A DNA stretch of 64,000 nt from Rossellomorea vietnamensis NBRC 101237 (GTDB lineage: Bacteria; Bacillota; Bacilli; Bacillales; Bacillaceae_B), in NCBI RefSeq assembly GCF_001591825.1, contig NZ_BCVQ01000010.1, positions 51,151-115,150 of the forward strand. The letters are read 5' to 3'. The notes below the pieces were generated by a model. That model was not told where the DNA came from and searched no databases. It saw only the letters and a list, made by a program, of their open reading frames with translations. Positions 35,473 through 45,547 of the stretch are shown here, piece after piece. Positions within the stretch are counted from its first letter, which is position 1, and each line of letters begins with the position of its first letter. Position numbers and translations under genes: made by a program.

Positions 35473-36822
35473 TTAAAGCTTATGCACGGCCTCGATAAAC
35501 ATGTCACCGCGTTGTTCAAAAGTACGATATTGATCCCAGCTTGCACATGCAGGGGACAATAATACGATATCCCCTTCCCGTGCATGCTCATACGCAACCG
35601 GAACCGCTTTTTCAACATTATCGACAGGAATAATCGTTTGTATCCCTGCCTTTTCCCCAGTCTTCACGAACTTCTCAGAGGTCTCTCCAAAGGTGATCAA
35701 TGTTTTGACGTTTCCGAGGAATGGAATCAGGTCATCAAATTCATTTCCGCGATCCAATCCCCCTGCAAGCAGTATAGTAGGGGATTCAAATGCTTTAAGC
35801 GCACTTTTCGTCGCCAGGCTGTTCGTTGCTTTAGAATCATTGTAAAATTTGATGCCATTCATTTCCCGGACGAATTGAGTCCGATGTTTCACTCCGCCGA
35901 ACGTACTCAATACCTTTTTGATACTATCATTTGACACCCCATATATTTTACAGGCTGCAACGGCACATAGGATATTTTCAAGGTTATGCGCTCCAGGAAG
36001 GACGATGGAGGATAAATCCACCACTTTTTCGTCTTTGAAATAGATCGCACGATCCTTAATATAGGCACCGCCTTCTATTTCCTTTTCGGTTGAAAAGCGA
36101 ATCACCTGGGCTTTGGTAAAGCTGACCGTATCCTGTACATGCTCTTGGTCTCCGTTAATGATGAGATAGTCTTTTTCCGTTTGGTTTTTTGTAATATTGG
36201 ATTTTGCTTTCCAATATTCGTTCAAGTCCCCATGGTAATCCAGATGGGCATCATACAAATTTGTAATGATGGCAATGTGCGGAGCGAATTCCTGGGTCCC
36301 CATCAGTTGGAAGGAAGATAGTTCGACTACCATCTTTTCGTCCTCTTTCGCATCCTGGGCCACTTCAGAAGCAACGGTTCCAATATTCCCGGCGATCAGA
36401 GGCTTTTGGTTATCCTCTTTCAACATTTCGAATAACAGTGTCGTGGTGGTCGTTTTTCCATTGGTTCCCGTGATCCCGATCATTTCCGCCTCTGAAATGA
36501 GATAAGCGAGCTCGACTTCTGTTAAAACGGGAATATTCTTCTCCATCGCTTTTTTTATCAATGGGTTATGATATGGGATACCCGGATTCTTTATGACATA
36601 TTGAAAGCCTTCATCGAGAAGCTCGATGGGATGACTACCGCATATGACTTTAATCCCTTCCTGCAGGAGCCCTTGAGCTTCGGGATTTTCTGATAAAGGC
36701 TTTTGGTCATTGACCGTAACAAATGCTTCTAACTTATGTAGGAGAGAGGCAGCACTTACCCCACTTTTTGCCAAACCTAATACCAGTACTTTTTTATGTT
36801 TGAATTTTGTAATGTTTTTCAC
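35473..36822 (-). CDS. murD: UDP-MurNAc-L-alanine:D-glutamate ligase
   Basis: Adds D-glutamate to UDP-MurNAc-L-Ala in the cytoplasm. The 449-aa Mur ligase shows the N-terminal Rossmann-like [14 protein letters not shown], the ATP loop [12 protein letters not shown] (about 116-127), a central Glu/His metal region ([11 protein letters not shown]) and the C-terminal domain with DNDSKATN-like [10 protein letters not shown]. It begins with GTG 36822 directly after the mraY TAA (TAAGTG), with GAGGTG inside mraY, so translation is coupled. Confidence 0.96.
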   Translation of the reverse strand: MKNITKFKHKKVLVLGLAKSGVSAASLLHKLEAFVTVNDQKPLSENPEAQGLLQEGIKVICGSHPIELLDEGFQYVIKNPGIPYHNPLIKKAMEKNIPVLTEVELAYLISEAEMIGITGTNGKTTTTTLLFEMLKEDNQKPLIAGNIGTVASEVAQDAKEDEKMVVELSSFQLMGTQEFAPHIAIITNLYDAHLDYHGDLNEYWKAKSNITKNQTEKDYLIINGDQEHVQDTVSFTKAQVIRFSTEKEIEGGAYIKDRAIYFKDEKVVDLSSIVLPGAHNLENILCAVAACKIYGVSNDSIKKVLSTFGGVKHRTQFVREMNGIKFYNDSKATNSLATKSALKAFESPTILLAGGLDRGNEFDDLIPFLGNVKTLITFGETSEKFVKTGEKAGIQTIIPVDNVEKAVPVAYEHAREGDIVLLSPACASWDQYRTFEQRGDMFIEAVHKL

Positions 36823-37797
36823 TTATAACCACACCTCAATATAGATTCCTAAAACGGCAAAAAGTAATCCCACAGTCCAAAACGTGACGACGACACGCCA
36901 CTCCGACCATCCAACCAGCTCATAGTGGTGGTGCAATGGGCTCATTTTGAAAATTCGTTTTCCTGTTGTTTTAAAACTTGCCACCTGTAAGATGACGGAA
37001 AGAGTCTCAATGACGAAAACTCCCCCGATAAGGATCAATATGATTTCAAGCTTGGTTAGAATGGCGATCGTGGCGATTGCGCCTCCGAGTGCAAGTGAGC
37101 CCGTATCTCCCATGAATACTTTGGCAGGATGTGCATTGAAGACGAGGAAGCCAAGAACCGCCCCCACCACCGCTACTCCAAAGATGGCAACATCATATTG
37201 GGATTGACTCCACGCAAGTACAGCCAGTGCGCCGAATGCAATGGCACTTGTTCCGGACACCAAACCGTCCAGACCATCCGTCAGATTGACTGCGTTTGAA
37301 AATCCAACAAGCCAAAAGATAATGAATAAGCAATAAAACCAGCCTAATTCAAACGAAATATCCGTCAGTGGTATCGAAACAGTGGTCGGAAAGTCGTTTT
37401 GTTTAAAGATAAGATAGAAGATCACCGATATGACAATCTGTCCCAGCAGCTTCTGCTTGGAGGTCAAACCTAAATTCCTTTTCATCACGACTTTTATAAA
37501 GTCATCCAGGAAACCCAATAAACCAAATCCAACAGTCACGAGGATCATTAAATACGTTTCAGGGCCCGGTTCTGAATATTTACCGGTCATAACAAATGTC
37601 GTGATGACGATGGATACTAGGAACACGATCCCACCCATCGTTGGTGTACCGGTCTTCTTTTGATGCGACTCGGGCCCTTCATCCCTGATGCTTTGTCCAA
37701 ACTTCAATCTTCTGAGGAAAGGGATAAATAATGGGGCAAGCAATACGGTTATGAGAAACGCCATTATGATGGTAAAAAAGATCACTTGTTCCATCAT
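36823..37797 (-). CDS. mraY: Phospho-MurNAc-pentapeptide transferase (lipid I synthase)
   Basis: Integral membrane enzyme that transfers phospho-MurNAc-pentapeptide to undecaprenyl phosphate. The 324-aa protein, same length as B. subtilis MraY, has about ten helices and the conserved [19 protein letters not shown] (catalytic Asp region, about 170-181), [12 protein letters not shown] and [10 protein letters not shown] motifs. ATG 37797 gives the usual MEQV-type start; GGGAGGGG lies 7 nt upstream inside the preceding small gene. Start two codons earlier abuts that site. Confidence 0.96.
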   Translation of the reverse strand: MMEQVIFFTIIMAFLITVLLAPLFIPFLRRLKFGQSIRDEGPESHQKKTGTPTMGGIVFLVSIVITTFVMTGKYSEPGPETYLMILVTVGFGLLGFLDDFIKVVMKRNLGLTSKQKLLGQIVISVIFYLIFKQNDFPTTVSIPLTDISFELGWFYCLFIIFWLVGFSNAVNLTDGLDGLVSGTSAIAFGALAVLAWSQSQYDVAIFGVAVVGAVLGFLVFNAHPAKVFMGDTGSLALGGAIATIAILTKLEIILILIGGVFVIETLSVILQVASFKTTGKRIFKMSPLHHHYELVGWSEWRVVVTFWTVGLLFAVLGIYIEVWL

Positions 37798-37799
37798 CG

Positions 37800-38222
37800 T
37801 CATTCCCCTCCCATTCCATCGGTTGGATCCAGTATAGATCCCTCCATAGACTTATCATTTGTTTGATGCTGTTCAGATTCGCTGCTAAAAATAAACTTCG
37901 TCATAATTTCCCACTTTTCTTGATTGTAATTTTGTTTGTAACTCTCTTGTAAGTCTACATAAGCCCTGTATACATCTTCAACTATAAATAACGGAAAGTG
38001 ATTGGGGACAAATGATGGGATTTCTTCACCCTTGTGCCAAAGGGAAGCAATCGCTCCTTTTTCAATGCTTCTAAAAAGGTTCACTTCATCACCTGCAGGT
38101 ATATATAGTCCTTTCTCCATTCCCATCCTAGTTGAATTTGAAACTACTAAAAAGGAGTAGCCCGGCAAATGGATTCCTCTGGTTTCCGGAAACTTTTTTC
38201 TAACTTCATCATAAAGGAGCAT
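37800..38222 (-). CDS. Stand-alone Mur-ligase N-terminal-like domain protein between murE and mraY
   Basis: A 140-aa protein not found here in B. subtilis. Residues about 25-95 resemble the UDP-binding N-terminal domain of MurE/MurF ligases: [19 protein letters not shown] followed by [11 protein letters not shown] and [17 protein letters not shown] align with the matching parts of the adjacent MurE (ISNIANHHKKVKNGDLFI, EKNGAAAILAE, IVPDTKKAMAILADHFY). There is no ATP loop, central domain or C-terminal domain; the tail (about 100-140) is acidic and polar. It sits where many bacteria keep murF. It looks like a maintained gene: TAGGAATG coupling with murE, an AAGGGGA ribosome site, and the mraY ribosome site in its last codons. 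Function unknown; catalysis is unlikely. Confidence 0.8.
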   Translation of the reverse strand: MLLYDEVRKKFPETRGIHLPGYSFLVVSNSTRMGMEKGLYIPAGDEVNLFRSIEKGAIASLWHKGEEIPSFVPNHFPLFIVEDVYRAYVDLQESYKQNYNQEKWEIMTKFIFSSESEQHQTNDKSMEGSILDPTDGMGGE

Positions 38223-38224
38223 TC

Positions 38225-39685
38225 CTACATCCCCTTGATGAAGTGTCTTGCCACTTCCCGGTCATCAAAATCGTATACATGATTCCCGATGATCTGATAG
38301 GTTTCATGCCCTTTCCCGGCAATCAGGACGACATCTTCCGGTTTCGCAAGACTCAAGGCTTCTTTGATCGCGTCTTTGCGATCAACGATCAATTGATATT
38401 GCTTGCCGACAACTCCGGCTTCCATATCCTTCAAGATGGCCTCCGGATCCTCTGTCCTGGGATTATCAGAAGTGAAAATGGCATAATCGCCATAATCACA
38501 GGCAATCTCCGCCATGATCGGCCTCTTGATCCTATCCCTGTCCCCTCCGCATCCTACCACTACAATGACATGGCCGTTTGTAATCGTCCTGATGGTCTCT
38601 AACACATTCTTCAAGCCATCCGGAGTATGGGCATAGTCGACGATGACCGAAAATGGCTGACCTTCTGAAATGGTTTCAAACCGTCCCCTGACCCCTTTGG
38701 CTTTTTCGAGGCTCCTTATACTTTCATCAATTGGTATACCCGCAGCAAACGCTGTCGCTATTGCAGCCAGGGCGTTGTATACATTAAACTTCCCGGCATA
38801 CTTTAAAACCATTTCCCGTTCCCCAAATGGTGTGACAAGGGTGAAGACCGACTCTGTTGCCCTAAGGACCACATCTTTTGCATGAAAGTCAGCTGATGGA
38901 GACAGTCCATATGTAACGACATGGGCGGCTGTGGATTTGATGAAATAATCAGATGCATCATCGTCCTTATTAATAATGGCATACTTAGGGGATTTCTTGA
39001 AATAAGTATTCCCTAATTGAGAAAACAATAAGCCTTTTGCATTACGGTAGTCTTCCATTGTTTTATGATAATCCAGATGATCCTGCGTCAGGTTCGTAAA
39101 CACTGCTATGTCATAGTCACACCCATGCACACGTCCTTGATCCAAAGCATGTGAAGAGACTTCCATGATGGCGGACCGCACCCCTTTATCGCAAAATCGT
39201 CTGAACGTCTGCTGAAGGGTCAAACTGTCAGGCGTGGTATTATGGCTGACCTCCAACTCCTCCCCCACTTTGATATGCAGGGTTCCAATCAATCCTGTCT
39301 TCATCCCACTTTGAGTAAAAACATGATCGATGAGATGGGTCGTCGTGGTTTTGCCATTCGTCCCCGTCACTCCGACCAAAAGCAGCTGATGGGAGGGCTG
39401 TTTATAAAAATGGTCCGCTAGAATCGCCATCGCTTTCTTCGTATCGGGAACAATGATGACAGGAATGCCTGCATCCAGTCTCCTTTCTGCAAGGATCGCT
39501 GCTGCACCATTCTTCTCTGCCACCTCTGCAAGAGAGTGGCTATCGATTTCCAATCCATTGATACAAATAAATAAATCACCATTCTTTACTTTCTTGTGGT
39601 GATTCGCGATGTTTGAAATATCCGGATTCCCTTCACCATGTACTGAGAAAAACGGTAGTACTTCAAGCAAAGTGTGCAATCTCAT
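38225..39685 (-). CDS. murE: UDP-MurNAc-tripeptide synthetase (meso-diaminopimelate-adding)
   Basis: Adds meso-diaminopimelate to UDP-MurNAc-L-Ala-D-Glu. The 486-aa Mur ligase has the N-terminal uridine-binding domain (1-100), ATP loop [13 protein letters not shown] (about 104-116), TTPDSLTLQ, SSHALDQGRV, and near 405 the DNPR motif that selects diaminopimelate over lysine. So the cell wall is of the meso-DAP type. ATG 39685 follows GAGGAG. Its TAG is followed after two bases by the next ATG, coupling it to the MurF-like gene. Confidence 0.96.
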   Translation of the reverse strand: MRLHTLLEVLPFFSVHGEGNPDISNIANHHKKVKNGDLFICINGLEIDSHSLAEVAEKNGAAAILAERRLDAGIPVIIVPDTKKAMAILADHFYKQPSHQLLLVGVTGTNGKTTTTHLIDHVFTQSGMKTGLIGTLHIKVGEELEVSHNTTPDSLTLQQTFRRFCDKGVRSAIMEVSSHALDQGRVHGCDYDIAVFTNLTQDHLDYHKTMEDYRNAKGLLFSQLGNTYFKKSPKYAIINKDDDASDYFIKSTAAHVVTYGLSPSADFHAKDVVLRATESVFTLVTPFGEREMVLKYAGKFNVYNALAAIATAFAAGIPIDESIRSLEKAKGVRGRFETISEGQPFSVIVDYAHTPDGLKNVLETIRTITNGHVIVVVGCGGDRDRIKRPIMAEIACDYGDYAIFTSDNPRTEDPEAILKDMEAGVVGKQYQLIVDRKDAIKEALSLAKPEDVVLIAGKGHETYQIIGNHVYDFDDREVARHFIKGM

Positions 39686-39805
39686 CCTTTCAACTCCTCA
39701 CAGGCAGAAAGCAACCTTTTTATATTTTACAAAAAAATATGAATGAAAGCTATCAACCTTTTAACTTAGTTCGATATCTTTTTTACGTCACGCGAACTGA
39801 CACTT

Positions 39806-39846
39806 TATACCCCGGGGATCCATCCGTCCAAATCCCCGGCATAAAT
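39806..39846 (-). other. GC-rich hairpin downstream of spoVD
   Basis: CCGGGGAT and ATCCCCGG arms around a 12-nt loop on the minus strand, inside an AT-rich 206-nt gap. No T run follows, so it is not a typical terminator; it may instead stabilise the spoVD 3' end or act with a factor. Confidence 0.5.
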
Positions 39847-39891
39847 GAAAAGTATATCATGAAATGACGATCGTGTAGACCTTCTGTGCCA

Positions 39892-41811
39892 TTATTCTTC
39901 AGATAGGTAGACCCTAACCTTTGAACCCTGTTTTATTTTCACTCCCGGGTCCGGAGACTGACTTACCACCTTTTCACCGCTTCCACTTACATCCAGGTCA
40001 AGATTCACCAGTTGTTCCTGCAGTTCATTTTTCGTCAATCCGACCAGATCCGGGGTTTCAATCAACGGAGTGTCGGTCCACGTCATCTCTTTTTCAATTT
40101 GACCTTTACGCTTCGGGACCCCCATTGCCTCCAGACTATCACCTATGATACTCCCTCCGATCGGTGCAGCCACGACTCCACCGAATTGAATCGTCCCCTT
40201 CGGATTATCGACAGCGACATACACCACAATCTGAGGGTCATCTGCAGGAGCCACTCCCATGAAGGAAACGATATGATTGTTTTCCAGGTACTTACCATCC
40301 TTTGCCTTCTGCGCTGTCCCCGTCTTCCCCCCTACCCGGTAACCATCTACAAACGCTTTCTTTCCGCTTCCTTTGGCCACTACACTTTCCAACGCTTCAC
40401 GAATCTGCTTTGACGTTTCTTCGGAAATGACCCTTTTCTTGATCTGAGGGCTCTTTCTCATGACCACTTCTCCGGTTGAAGGGTCGATAAGCTCTTTTGC
40501 GATATAGGGCTGATACAATATTCCTCCATTGACTGCCGCTGACACTGCTGCGACCTGTTGAATAGGGGTAACGGCCACCCCCTGGCCAAATGCGGTTGTC
40601 GCCTGCTCTACAGGCCCGACACGGTCGAGATTAAAGAGAATGCCCTTCCCTTCCCCTTGCAGATCGATCCCTGTCTTCTCACCAAAACCAAAATCATGGA
40701 TATAACTGAATAATTTTTCTTTCCCTAACCTTTGACCCAACTCGACAAATCCCGGGTTACATGAGTTCTGTACCACTTCAAGGAATGTTTGTGTTCCGTG
40801 TCCCCCACGCTTCCAGCAGTGTAGTGTCGATCCGGCCACTTCGATATGCCCGGGGTCATGAAAGGTTTCTTTATAGAGATCCACCTTTTTCTCTTCGAGG
40901 GCCGCTGCAAGCGTAATGATCTTGAACGTGGATCCTGGTTCATACGTGCTCCAAATCGGTAAATTCCGATTATAGATCTCCTGGGGCACATTACGGAAAT
41001 TAGCCGGATCAAATGTCGGCCTGCTGGACATGGCGAGTATTTCACCATTCTTAGGATTCATGGCGATGGCGATGATGCCATCTGGATTATACGTCGCCTC
41101 TGCGATATCCAATTCACGCTCAACGATGGTTTGCACTTTGGTATCGATCGTTAACTTTAAATCCAATCCATTCTCCGGCTTTTCAAAATCATCGGCCATA
41201 TCAGGCATTCTCTTTCCTTTGGCATCGGAGAAGAATTTCACATACCCTTTATCTCCACTAAGCTCTTCATCATAAGAAAGTTCGAGCCCCATGAGCCCTT
41301 GATTATCGATTCCTGCGAAGCCGAGTACATGGGATAAATAACTTCCATATGGATAATAACGCTTAGAATCCTCGCCTAAGTACACGCCTTTCAAATTTAA
41401 ATCCCTTACCTCTTTCGCTTTTTCATACGAGATCTTCCTTGCTTCCTTTATCAGCACCATATTGGCTTTCTGTGTTACATATTTATATGCAGACTCAACT
41501 GAAATATTAAGAACGGCTGCCAGTTTATCCGCTGTTCCTTGAGGGTCCGTAATTTGCCGTGGAACGACAAATATAGTCGGTGCACTTTGATTCCCTGCGA
41601 GTTCTACTCCATTTCGGTCGACTATTTTCCCTCTCTCAGGTTGAAATGGAATATTTCGACTCCAGGAGTCTTTTGCCAAACCGGTAAGCCAGTCCCCTTT
41701 AAAAAACTGAACATACCCCAGCCGGATATCTATGATGGAGAAAATAAGGACTCCTACTATAAGCGCTACTGCCAACCTCTTCCTTACCGTTACATTGGAT
41801 ACTCTTTTCAC
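39892..41811 (-). CDS. spoVD: Sporulation-specific class B penicillin-binding protein SpoVD
   Basis: Transpeptidase for spore cortex synthesis, partner of SpoVE. The 639-aa product has one N-terminal membrane helix, the class B dimerisation domain, transpeptidase motifs STFK (in EPGSTFKIITLA), SCN (VVQNSCNPGF) and KTGTAQ, and a single C-terminal PASTA domain (IETPDLVGLTKNELQEQL). It starts at GTG 41811, with GGGGAGG 8 nt upstream and MKRVSNVTVRKR as in B. subtilis. An in-frame ATG at 41844 lacks a ribosome site and lies in the promoter region. Confidence 0.95.
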   Translation of the reverse strand: MKRVSNVTVRKRLAVALIVGVLIFSIIDIRLGYVQFFKGDWLTGLAKDSWSRNIPFQPERGKIVDRNGVELAGNQSAPTIFVVPRQITDPQGTADKLAAVLNISVESAYKYVTQKANMVLIKEARKISYEKAKEVRDLNLKGVYLGEDSKRYYPYGSYLSHVLGFAGIDNQGLMGLELSYDEELSGDKGYVKFFSDAKGKRMPDMADDFEKPENGLDLKLTIDTKVQTIVERELDIAEATYNPDGIIAIAMNPKNGEILAMSSRPTFDPANFRNVPQEIYNRNLPIWSTYEPGSTFKIITLAAALEEKKVDLYKETFHDPGHIEVAGSTLHCWKRGGHGTQTFLEVVQNSCNPGFVELGQRLGKEKLFSYIHDFGFGEKTGIDLQGEGKGILFNLDRVGPVEQATTAFGQGVAVTPIQQVAAVSAAVNGGILYQPYIAKELIDPSTGEVVMRKSPQIKKRVISEETSKQIREALESVVAKGSGKKAFVDGYRVGGKTGTAQKAKDGKYLENNHIVSFMGVAPADDPQIVVYVAVDNPKGTIQFGGVVAAPIGGSIIGDSLEAMGVPKRKGQIEKEMTWTDTPLIETPDLVGLTKNELQEQLVNLDLDVSGSGEKVVSQSPDPGVKIKQGSKVRVYLSEE

Positions 41812-41842
41812 AAATGGAACCTCCCCTTCTATGGCTCGTTCC

Positions 41843-41872
41843 ATTATATGCTTGGACTCATGGTGGTATGTT
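41843..41872 (-). promoter_or_regulatory. Candidate sigma-E promoter of spoVD
   Basis: Minus strand CATATAAT (41850-41843), one mismatch from the sigma-E -10 CATACAnT, with an ACATACC-like -35 about 14 nt upstream. B. subtilis spoVD is under sigma-E. The -35 match is partial. Confidence 0.4.
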
Positions 41873-41930
41873 TCAATTCAATGAAAGAGTCCGGGCTTTC
41901 GGCAGGGGTATAGGGTTTTAAGAATGGATG

Positions 41931-41972
41931 GACAAAAAGGGATGACTCCGGTAATTGAGTCATCCCTTTTTG
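41931..41972 (-). terminator. Terminator of pbpB
   Basis: AAAAAGGGATGACTC / GAGTCATCCCTTTTT directly after the pbpB stop; separates the vegetative division genes from spoVD. Confidence 0.93.
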
Positions 41973-44180
41973 TTAATTCAGCTGTTCTTCTTCTTTTTCT
42001 TTCGGTGCCGCCGCTTCTTCAGGGGTCTTGAAGTTGACGACGAGTGGCTCATCTTTCTTGACCTTTATCCCAGGCTGTATATTCTGGCTGAAAGCATATC
42101 CATTTCCAACCATATTAATCTTCAGACCGGCGATATTGGCTACCTTAAAGACATCCCTTACAGACCATCCCTTCATATCGGGAATGGTAATGTCTCCATC
42201 GGTTTTGATCACGACTCTTTCCCCTTCAAGAGTGGCATTTCCGCCTTGAGGAAGCTGTTTGACCACTTGTGAACCATTTCCGACCACCACTGGAGTCACG
42301 CCTGCTTTTTCCAGTTCTTTTTTTGCTTCTTCCACGCTCATGTCCCTCGTTTCAGGGAGTGATTGTTTCTTCAGGCTCACTTTTTCCTGAGGTTTGATGT
42401 TCAGGTACTTTAAGCTGTTTTGCATGACGGGATTGAAGACCGCAGAGACCGGATCCGATCCGATCTCAGTCGGTTCCAGTTCAGGCTGTTGGACCCCTAC
42501 ATACACGATTAACTGAGGGTCATCGATAGGGGCCATACCCATAAAGGAGAATAGATAATTTTCCTTTCCGACCATATAACGACCATTCGATGGATCAGGT
42601 ATCTGACCCGAACCGGATTTACCGCCGACACGATATCCTTCAATCGCAAACTTCTGTCCTGTACCATGTTCAGATGTGACAGTCGTCTCCAGGTACTCCC
42701 TCGTCTTGATTGCCGTTTCCTTCGTGATGGGGCTTCCTGAAACTTCAGGCTTAGTCTCTTTGATGACTTTCTTTGTATTGGGATCGACGATCTTTGAAAT
42801 GACATAAGGCTTCATCATTTTCCCATCGTTGGCAATCGCCGACTCCGCCTGAATCATTTGAAGCGGTGTGACGGTCGTACCTTGACCGAAAATGGTCGTG
42901 TATTTTTCAATCGGGTAATGATACAATATCGAACCCGATGCCTCATTTGGCAGTCCTACGTCTGTCGCTTCACCAAATCCAAAGTCATGTAAATAGTCTT
43001 CATATTTCTTAAATCCGATTTTATCCAATAGGTTCGCAAATGCAACATTGGAAGATCTTTGAACGCCTTCAAGGAATGTAATCGTTCCCCAACCTTCTCC
43101 TCCATTGTGATCCCTGATCGGGTTTGGAACATTTTCCACATAATACTTACCAGATTCATAGGTTTCATTCGGATTGAACTTACCTTCATTCACTGCAGCT
43201 GCAAGGGAAAAAGACTTCATCGTGGAGCCTGGTTCATACGTATCTTCAACGATGATGTTGGTCCAGTTATCCAGGAGCCCCTCTCTTGTATCCGGGTGGA
43301 ATGTAGGTCTTTGACTCATGGCAAGAATCTTCCCTGTTTTCGGGTCGGATACGATTGCAAACATTTTCTTAGGCTTGTATTTTTTTTGGACTTCATTCAT
43401 TGCTTCTTCCAGGAAGGTTTGAATCTTCTTGTCGATGGTCAGGTATAGGTCATCCCCATCTTCAGGCGGGGTAACATGTTCGTCTGAATTCGGCAGGAGA
43501 TAGCCCCACACATCACTCTTATAAGAAACAGACCCATCCTTGCCTTTCAATACATCATTGAAACTTGCTTCCACTCCCATTTTACCCACGGTCGTAGAAT
43601 CCCCATCGTCGTCGGTTTTTTTCTGAGCAAACCCGATAAGATGGGAGGCGAAGGAGCCGTTAGGATAAAATCGCTTCGCTTCCTTCCTGAATGTAACGCC
43701 GGGGATATCTTCTTCTTTAATGTCGAGCATCATCTGATGGGATAAATCTCTTCCTGCAGCACCGAATTCCACTTGATAAGGTAGTTTATTATCCGCTCTT
43801 TTTTTGGTTAAGCGTTCATAAATCTCACTTTCCTTCATATCAAGATACTCCGCGAGGACTTTGGCCGTTTTTTCAGGGTCTGTCACATGCTTGGGTTTCT
43901 TTGGATCACTGGTGATACTTGGATCTAATATCGCAACCAGTGTATAGGCGGATGTATCCTCTGCGATGACCTCCCCTTTCCCGTCAAAGATTGTTCCTCT
44001 ATGTGCTTCTAAAATATGACTTTTAATATATTTTTTTGCCGCTTGTGATGCCAGGACCTTCCCTTCCGCTTCTCCCGTGACCTGAATGGTGACGAAGCGG
44101 ACCATTAATACAAAAAAGAGCAAGCCGAAAATCCCGAAAAGGATGGCTGCCCCTATGTTCATACTTGGCCTTTTTTTCAT
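41973..44180 (-). CDS. pbpB: Class B penicillin-binding protein PBP2B (septal transpeptidase)
   Basis: Cross-links septal peptidoglycan with FtsW. The 735-aa protein has an N-terminal membrane helix (about 9-30), the dimerisation domain with conserved RGTIFDGKGEVIAEDTSAYT, catalytic STMK at 319-322, SSN (VQRSSNVAF), KSGSGQ instead of the commoner KTG, and two C-terminal PASTA repeats (from about 600). The ATG overlaps the ftsL stop (TAATG). It ends at its own terminator, so spoVD is transcribed separately. Confidence 0.96.
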   Translation of the reverse strand: MKKRPSMNIGAAILFGIFGLLFFVLMVRFVTIQVTGEAEGKVLASQAAKKYIKSHILEAHRGTIFDGKGEVIAEDTSAYTLVAILDPSITSDPKKPKHVTDPEKTAKVLAEYLDMKESEIYERLTKKRADNKLPYQVEFGAAGRDLSHQMMLDIKEEDIPGVTFRKEAKRFYPNGSFASHLIGFAQKKTDDDGDSTTVGKMGVEASFNDVLKGKDGSVSYKSDVWGYLLPNSDEHVTPPEDGDDLYLTIDKKIQTFLEEAMNEVQKKYKPKKMFAIVSDPKTGKILAMSQRPTFHPDTREGLLDNWTNIIVEDTYEPGSTMKSFSLAAAVNEGKFNPNETYESGKYYVENVPNPIRDHNGGEGWGTITFLEGVQRSSNVAFANLLDKIGFKKYEDYLHDFGFGEATDVGLPNEASGSILYHYPIEKYTTIFGQGTTVTPLQMIQAESAIANDGKMMKPYVISKIVDPNTKKVIKETKPEVSGSPITKETAIKTREYLETTVTSEHGTGQKFAIEGYRVGGKSGSGQIPDPSNGRYMVGKENYLFSFMGMAPIDDPQLIVYVGVQQPELEPTEIGSDPVSAVFNPVMQNSLKYLNIKPQEKVSLKKQSLPETRDMSVEEAKKELEKAGVTPVVVGNGSQVVKQLPQGGNATLEGERVVIKTDGDITIPDMKGWSVRDVFKVANIAGLKINMVGNGYAFSQNIQPGIKVKKDEPLVVNFKTPEEAAAPKEKEEEQLN

Positions 44181-44548
44181 TATTGTTCAACAACCTTAAC
44201 GTTCTTTTCTTTCAAGTTAAGTCCAAGTTCCTTTGCTTTTTCGAGAATACGCTCATACGTACTAAGTTCACTTACTTGAAGTTTCAGGTCATTGTTCGCC
44301 TTTTCCTGCTTTTCAATGGTCGTTTCTACGTGCTGAACCTCTTTGTTGACATCATAGATGGCTGCCTGGGTCGAAACAATTTGAACCGCCAGGATACAAA
44401 ATACCATTGCGAAGATGGCCACAAGGATTTTCTCACCCGGGGTGACAACGGACCTTCTTTCTTCATTCAGACGCTTGGGTTTGGCTTGAACGGACTGATA
44501 GGATTTCTCAACATTTTGCTGCTCATACTTTCTCGCTAAGTTACTCAA
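44180..44548 (-). CDS. ftsL: Cell-division protein FtsL
   Basis: Small bitopic protein that partners DivIC/DivIB and activates septal synthesis; unstable in B. subtilis. The 122-aa product has a basic cytoplasmic part (1-38), one membrane helix (about 40-60, ILVAIFAMVFCILAVQIV) and an extracellular coiled coil (about 62-112). It begins with TTG 44548 after GGAGGGAG, as MSNLA like the B. subtilis protein. The weak start may hold its level down. Its stop overlaps the pbpB start. Confidence 0.93.
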   Translation of the reverse strand: MSNLARKYEQQNVEKSYQSVQAKPKRLNEERRSVVTPGEKILVAIFAMVFCILAVQIVSTQAAIYDVNKEVQHVETTIEKQEKANNDLKLQVSELSTYERILEKAKELGLNLKEKNVKVVEQ

Positions 44549-44573
44549 AATTCTCCCTCCTGTTTCCTTCTTT

Positions 44574-45509
44574 TTATATATTTTTTTCTGCGATTCTCAA
44601 TTTAGCCGACCTGGCCCGATTATTTTCTTCCAACTCTTCTTCGCTCGGCAGGATCGGTTTTCTCGTTACAAGTTTAAGTTCTGCTTCATATCCTTCCGGG
44701 ATAATGGGTAATCCCGGTGGCAGGTCCGGCCCTGATGCTTTTTCTTTGAACATCGTTTTACAAATCCGGTCTTCTAAAGAATGGAACGTAATGACACTCA
44801 CTCTTCCACCCTTATGCAGAAGGCCTATGGCTTGTTCTAACGAATCCTCGAAGGCCCCAAGCTCATCGTTGACGGCAATTCGGATCGCTTGAAAGACCCT
44901 TTTGGCAGGATGACCACCCTTTCGCCTTGCAGGTGCCGGAATCCCTTCCTTGATCAGTTCTACCAATTCACCTGTCGTTTCAATTGCTTTCACTTCGCGT
45001 GCCGCTTCAATCTTCCTTGCAATCTGCTTCGAAAATTTTTCTTCACCATACCGGTAAAAGATTCGGACCAGATCTTCAAACGACCAATGGTTGACGACAT
45101 CATAAGCACTTACTTCGCCTTGTAAGTCCATTCTCATATCCAGAGGCGCATCGTGGTGATAACTAAAGCCCCTTTCTGGAGTATCCAGCTGAGGAGATGA
45201 CACACCCAGATCGTAAAGAATCCCATCCACACTATGTACTCCGAGATGTTCAAGTTCTTCCTTGATATGCCGGAAATTTGATTGAACGAATGTCACCCTG
45301 TCCTGATAAGCTGCAAGCTTTTCTTTCGCATGGTTGATGGCCGTTTCATCCTGATCGAAGCAATAAAGATGCCCCTCGGACGAAAGCTTTCCGGCCAGGT
45401 ACTCACTATGACCCGCCCCGCCTAACGTACAATCCACATAGACTCCATCTTCCTTGATAGCCAGTCCATCTACGGTTTCTTTCAATAATACAGTTGTATG
45501 TTTAAACAT
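44574..45509 (-). CDS. rsmH: 16S rRNA (cytosine-1402-N4)-methyltransferase RsmH (MraW)
   Basis: SAM-dependent methyltransferase acting on C1402 of 16S rRNA in the decoding centre. The 311-aa protein has the SAM-binding [19 protein letters not shown] (about 24-42), [15 protein letters not shown] (about 101-115), the insertion domain, and the C-terminal [13 protein letters not shown] and [20 protein letters not shown] motifs. Follows mraZ by 38 nt and precedes ftsL, the standard dcw order. Confidence 0.96.
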   Translation of the reverse strand: MFKHTTVLLKETVDGLAIKEDGVYVDCTLGGAGHSEYLAGKLSSEGHLYCFDQDETAINHAKEKLAAYQDRVTFVQSNFRHIKEELEHLGVHSVDGILYDLGVSSPQLDTPERGFSYHHDAPLDMRMDLQGEVSAYDVVNHWSFEDLVRIFYRYGEEKFSKQIARKIEAAREVKAIETTGELVELIKEGIPAPARRKGGHPAKRVFQAIRIAVNDELGAFEDSLEQAIGLLHKGGRVSVITFHSLEDRICKTMFKEKASGPDLPPGLPIIPEGYEAELKLVTRKPILPSEEELEENNRARSAKLRIAEKNI

Positions 45510-45547
45510 GTTGACTTCACCTTTCCAATCGAACGTTTTGTGGTGGG

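Noticed and set aside
44160..44200. Frameshift between ftsL and pbpB
   Set aside because: The TAATG overlap is ordinary translational coupling; both proteins are full length.
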